Shown here: positions 4,961 through 6,241 of the stretch, one piece after another
Numbering within the stretch: the first letter of the stretch is position 1
Layout: each line of letters opens with the position of its first letter
DNA from: Candidatus Nitrosopumilus sp.
GTDB lineage: Archaea > Thermoproteota > Nitrososphaeria > Nitrososphaerales > Nitrosopumilaceae
Direction: 5' to 3'
DNA length: 6,241 nucleotides
NCBI GenBank assembly: GCA_022758935.1
Contig: JAEMQG010000067.1
Span: 1 to 6,241 of the forward strand
Notes under the pieces: generated by a model
Database searches by the model: none
What the model saw: only the letters and a program-made list of their open reading frames with translations
What the model was told of the DNA's origin: nothing
Position numbers and translations under genes: made by a program

Positions 4961-5016
4961 TTACCCTCTAAAATAGGATACATATGATTTTAGTTTAAAA
5001 AAAATTAAAAGGGTAA
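4961..5016. repeat. Nested inverted repeats in the 4888-5073 spacer
   Basis: TTACCCT (4961-4967) pairs with AGGGTAA (5010-5016). Immediately inside, CTAAAAT (4968-4974) pairs with ATTTTAG (4987-4993) around a 12-nt loop. The left arms are contiguous (14 nt), while the right arms are separated by 16 nt of A-rich sequence. It lies between the ends of two convergent units, so it may belong to transcript ends. Confidence 0.45.
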
Positions 5017-5020
5017 AAAA
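4997..5020 (-). terminator. Putative terminator of the coiled-coil protein gene
   Basis: On the minus strand, T6 (5020-5015) and T8 (5004-4997) runs lie 54-77 nt past the stop codon at 5074. They are the longest T tracts in the window on that strand at a gene end and match archaeal oligo-T termination. Confidence 0.5.
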
Positions 5021-5073
5021 TAGCTGGAATTTAAAATATCTAAATTTAATGATTTATGAGTACTGCCTTCTAG

Positions 5074-6024
5074 TTATTTTTTCTTTTCTTCTTTCATAGT
5101 ATCACGTTCTTTTTCATTTTGTTCTTTCATAGTATCACGTTCTTTTTCATTTTGTTCTTTCATAGTATCACGTTCTTCCTTTTGATTTTCTCTCATTTGC
5201 TTACGTTCTGTCTTCTTTTCTTCATGAAGTTGTTTTTTATCTGCTTTTAATTCATCATCTATAGATTTACGAAGTTCTTTAATTTTTTCAACATCCGCAT
5301 TAGATTTCAAACTAGATTTAATATCAGAGAGAGCAACGATTTTCTCAGAATTATTTATGTGTAACCCTTTAGCTTCTCTAATTGCAATATCCATGCTTTT
5401 TCCGAATTCTTTAAAGGATTCATTGTAAATTTTCCTCAGTTCTTTGTATGATTCTTTAATATCATCAAGATTATCTCTACATTTTTTTCTGATGTCATCT
5501 CGTTGAGACGGTTCAGATGCAATCAAAGAAATTTGGCACTCTTTAATTACAATACGTGTTTCTTCTTTTTGTTCTTTAAACAAAGATCTTGATTCTTTAA
5601 CAAATATAGTAAGTTGTTCATGAATATTTTCAATTTCATTATCGGAATCTTCATCACATATTCCTAAATAATCACCATGAGCCAGATGGGCTGAAACAGA
5701 TGAACTTGCTACAGTAATGCTATGAGATTGTGTCTGATTGCCTGGAGGGATATGGCATAAAGTTATGTTTCCTTCAGTGGATGTTATGTTTCCTATAACA
5801 GAGGTTCCATTAGAAATGCCAACTAGTCCGTGGTGAAAATCTTCAACATCGTCATCTTCAGTATCCATCTTAGTTGCAAATGCAAAACTTAGCAGATTAA
5901 AATACAATTCAGAGTCATCAGATATAGAGTCATCATTAAAAGATATGTGGAATGTAGAAGGGTTAATTATCAAACCAGTAACAAGTACAGAAAATAAGAA
6001 AAATACACAAATACGATTACTCAT
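5074..6024 (-). CDS. Exported protein with CHIPPGN/HGD domain and charged coiled coil
   Basis: A 316-residue protein starting at ATG 6024-6022, chosen because it places a basic residue (Arg4) before a hydrophobic export segment (5-20) and has a TATA-like element 24-31 nt upstream. A TTG at 6090 would add 22 residues before the signal and is unlikely. After an acidic linker (30-62), residues 88-123 hold a recognisable secreted-protein domain: TLCHIPPGN (88-96), SHSITVA (100-106), AHLAHGDYLGIC (112-123), with conserved Cys90, His91, His101, His113, His116 and Cys123, suggesting a disulphide or metal site. From about 128 to the end it is an extremely charged coiled coil rich in Glu/Lys/Arg, with Cys163 and Cys182, ending in 11-residue repeats ERDTMKEQNEK. 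It probably acts outside the membrane; its role is unknown. It is the last gene before the 40-bp duplication. Confidence 0.85.
   Translation of the reverse strand: MSNRICVFFLFSVLVTGLIINPSTFHISFNDDSISDDSELYFNLLSFAFATKMDTEDDDVEDFHHGLVGISNGTSVIGNITSTEGNITLCHIPPGNQTQSHSITVASSSVSAHLAHGDYLGICDEDSDNEIENIHEQLTIFVKESRSLFKEQKEETRIVIKECQISLIASEPSQRDDIRKKCRDNLDDIKESYKELRKIYNESFKEFGKSMDIAIREAKGLHINNSEKIVALSDIKSSLKSNADVEKIKELRKSIDDELKADKKQLHEEKKTERKQMRENQKEERDTMKEQNEKERDTMKEQNEKERDTMKEEKKK
5089..5187 (-). repeat. 33-bp tandem repeat within the coiled-coil gene
   Basis: Two identical 33-bp units (5089-5121, 5122-5154) are followed by a third identical for its first 23 bases (5155-5177) and then diverging. 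They encode 11-residue units, ERDTMKEQNEK, at the C-terminus. Identity at the DNA level, not only protein level, points to recent expansion by slippage or unequal recombination. The preceding ERKQMRENQKE looks like an older degenerate unit. Confidence 0.9.
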
Positions 6025-6047
6025 TATTAATAATGAAAATAGAGCAT

Positions 6048-6055
6048 CATTTAAG
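6048..6055 (-). promoter_or_regulatory. Putative TATA box of the coiled-coil protein gene
   Basis: CTTAAATG on the minus strand, 24-31 nt before the ATG at 6024, which supports the choice of this start over the upstream TTG. Confidence 0.35.
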
Positions 6056-6103
6056 ATTTGTGCATAAATACTATCTATGGTTACACACAAAATTATTTTC
6101 TTA

Positions 6104-6213
6104 ATGTCGTGTATAGCATTCGCTAAGAGTGATTAAAAATAAAATCATCAAATCAAAATGTATAGCATTCGCTAAGAGTGATTAAAAATAAAATCATCGT
6201 ACATGTCGTGTAT
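6104..6213. repeat. Perfect 40-bp direct duplication with a partial third copy
   Basis: Positions 6110-6149 and 6159-6198 are identical over 40 bp, with a period of 49 bp and a 9-bp AT spacer. The 11-mer ATGTCGTGTAT that leads into copy 1 (6104-6114) recurs at 6203-6213 after copy 2, as if a third copy began and was lost. Each copy contains TGATT...AATCA (5-bp arms, 8-bp loop) and AGCATTCGCT with 3-bp arms. It has no CRISPR-like spacing. It lies 86 bp upstream of the gene starting at 6024 and may hold regulatory sites for that gene or for a gene beyond the right edge. Confidence 0.85.
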
Positions 6214-6241
6214 TTGTTTTCACTTGATGAATTCAAAAATG

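Noticed and set aside
6025..6090. TTG-initiated 22-residue N-terminal extension of the coiled-coil protein
   Set aside because: It would put a polar stretch before the export signal; the ATG at 6024 has a TATA-like element at leaderless distance and gives a normal signal peptide.
6104..6213. CRISPR array
   Set aside because: Only two full copies, a 9-bp AT-only spacer and no unique 30-40-bp spacers.

Overview
The window looks like a piece of an AT-rich Nitrososphaerota (Thaumarchaeota) chromosome, most like the Nitrosopumilus/Nitrosarchaeum group. This rests on three things. There is a small protein of a thaumarchaeal DUF6659-like type. There is a secreted protein carrying the '(I/M)P-x-W-(I/Y)-K ... 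I-x-(D/E)-x-x(F/Y)' repeat that I associate with marine thaumarchaeal exported proteins. Nearly every gene has an AT-rich TATA-like element about 20-34 nt before its start codon and no Shine-Dalgarno sequence, as expected for archaeal leaderless transcripts. The assignment comes from recognition, not from a database search.

Layout. At the left edge lies the 5' part of msrA (minus), then a DUF6659-like gene (minus). A promoter region with a clear operator-like palindrome follows, and it drives a secreted 361-aa protein (plus). That gene ends one base from a convergent SAM-dependent methyltransferase gene (minus). A gene-free stretch (about 2838-3232) holds a run of inverted repeats and an unusual cluster of TTCAG/CTGAA motifs. 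Next is a Fic/Doc-like gene (minus) whose Fic motif lacks the usual His and acidic residue; a possible 30-codon ORF overlaps its 3' end. The 460 bp upstream of it hold a start-less remnant (minus, 3893-4102) resembling the end of a Ca-binding-repeat protein.

The right part has an RDD-family membrane protein (plus), with an inverted repeat just before its TATA box, and a possible 39-codon gene (plus). Then comes an exported protein (minus) with a Cys/His-rich CHIPPGN...HGDYLGxC domain and a long charged coiled coil ending in 11-residue tandem repeats. The last 140 bp, upstream of that gene, carry a perfect 40-bp direct duplication.

The genes appear to be mostly separate transcription units, not one operon, with a bias to envelope and exported functions (secreted protein, RDD protein, coiled-coil protein) and redox or oxidative repair (msrA). 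I see no evidence for a complete new multi-gene system. The best leads are the doubly substituted Fic motif with its overlapping small ORF, the palindrome around the 905 promoter, the 40-bp duplication, and TTG starts in three apparently leaderless genes.
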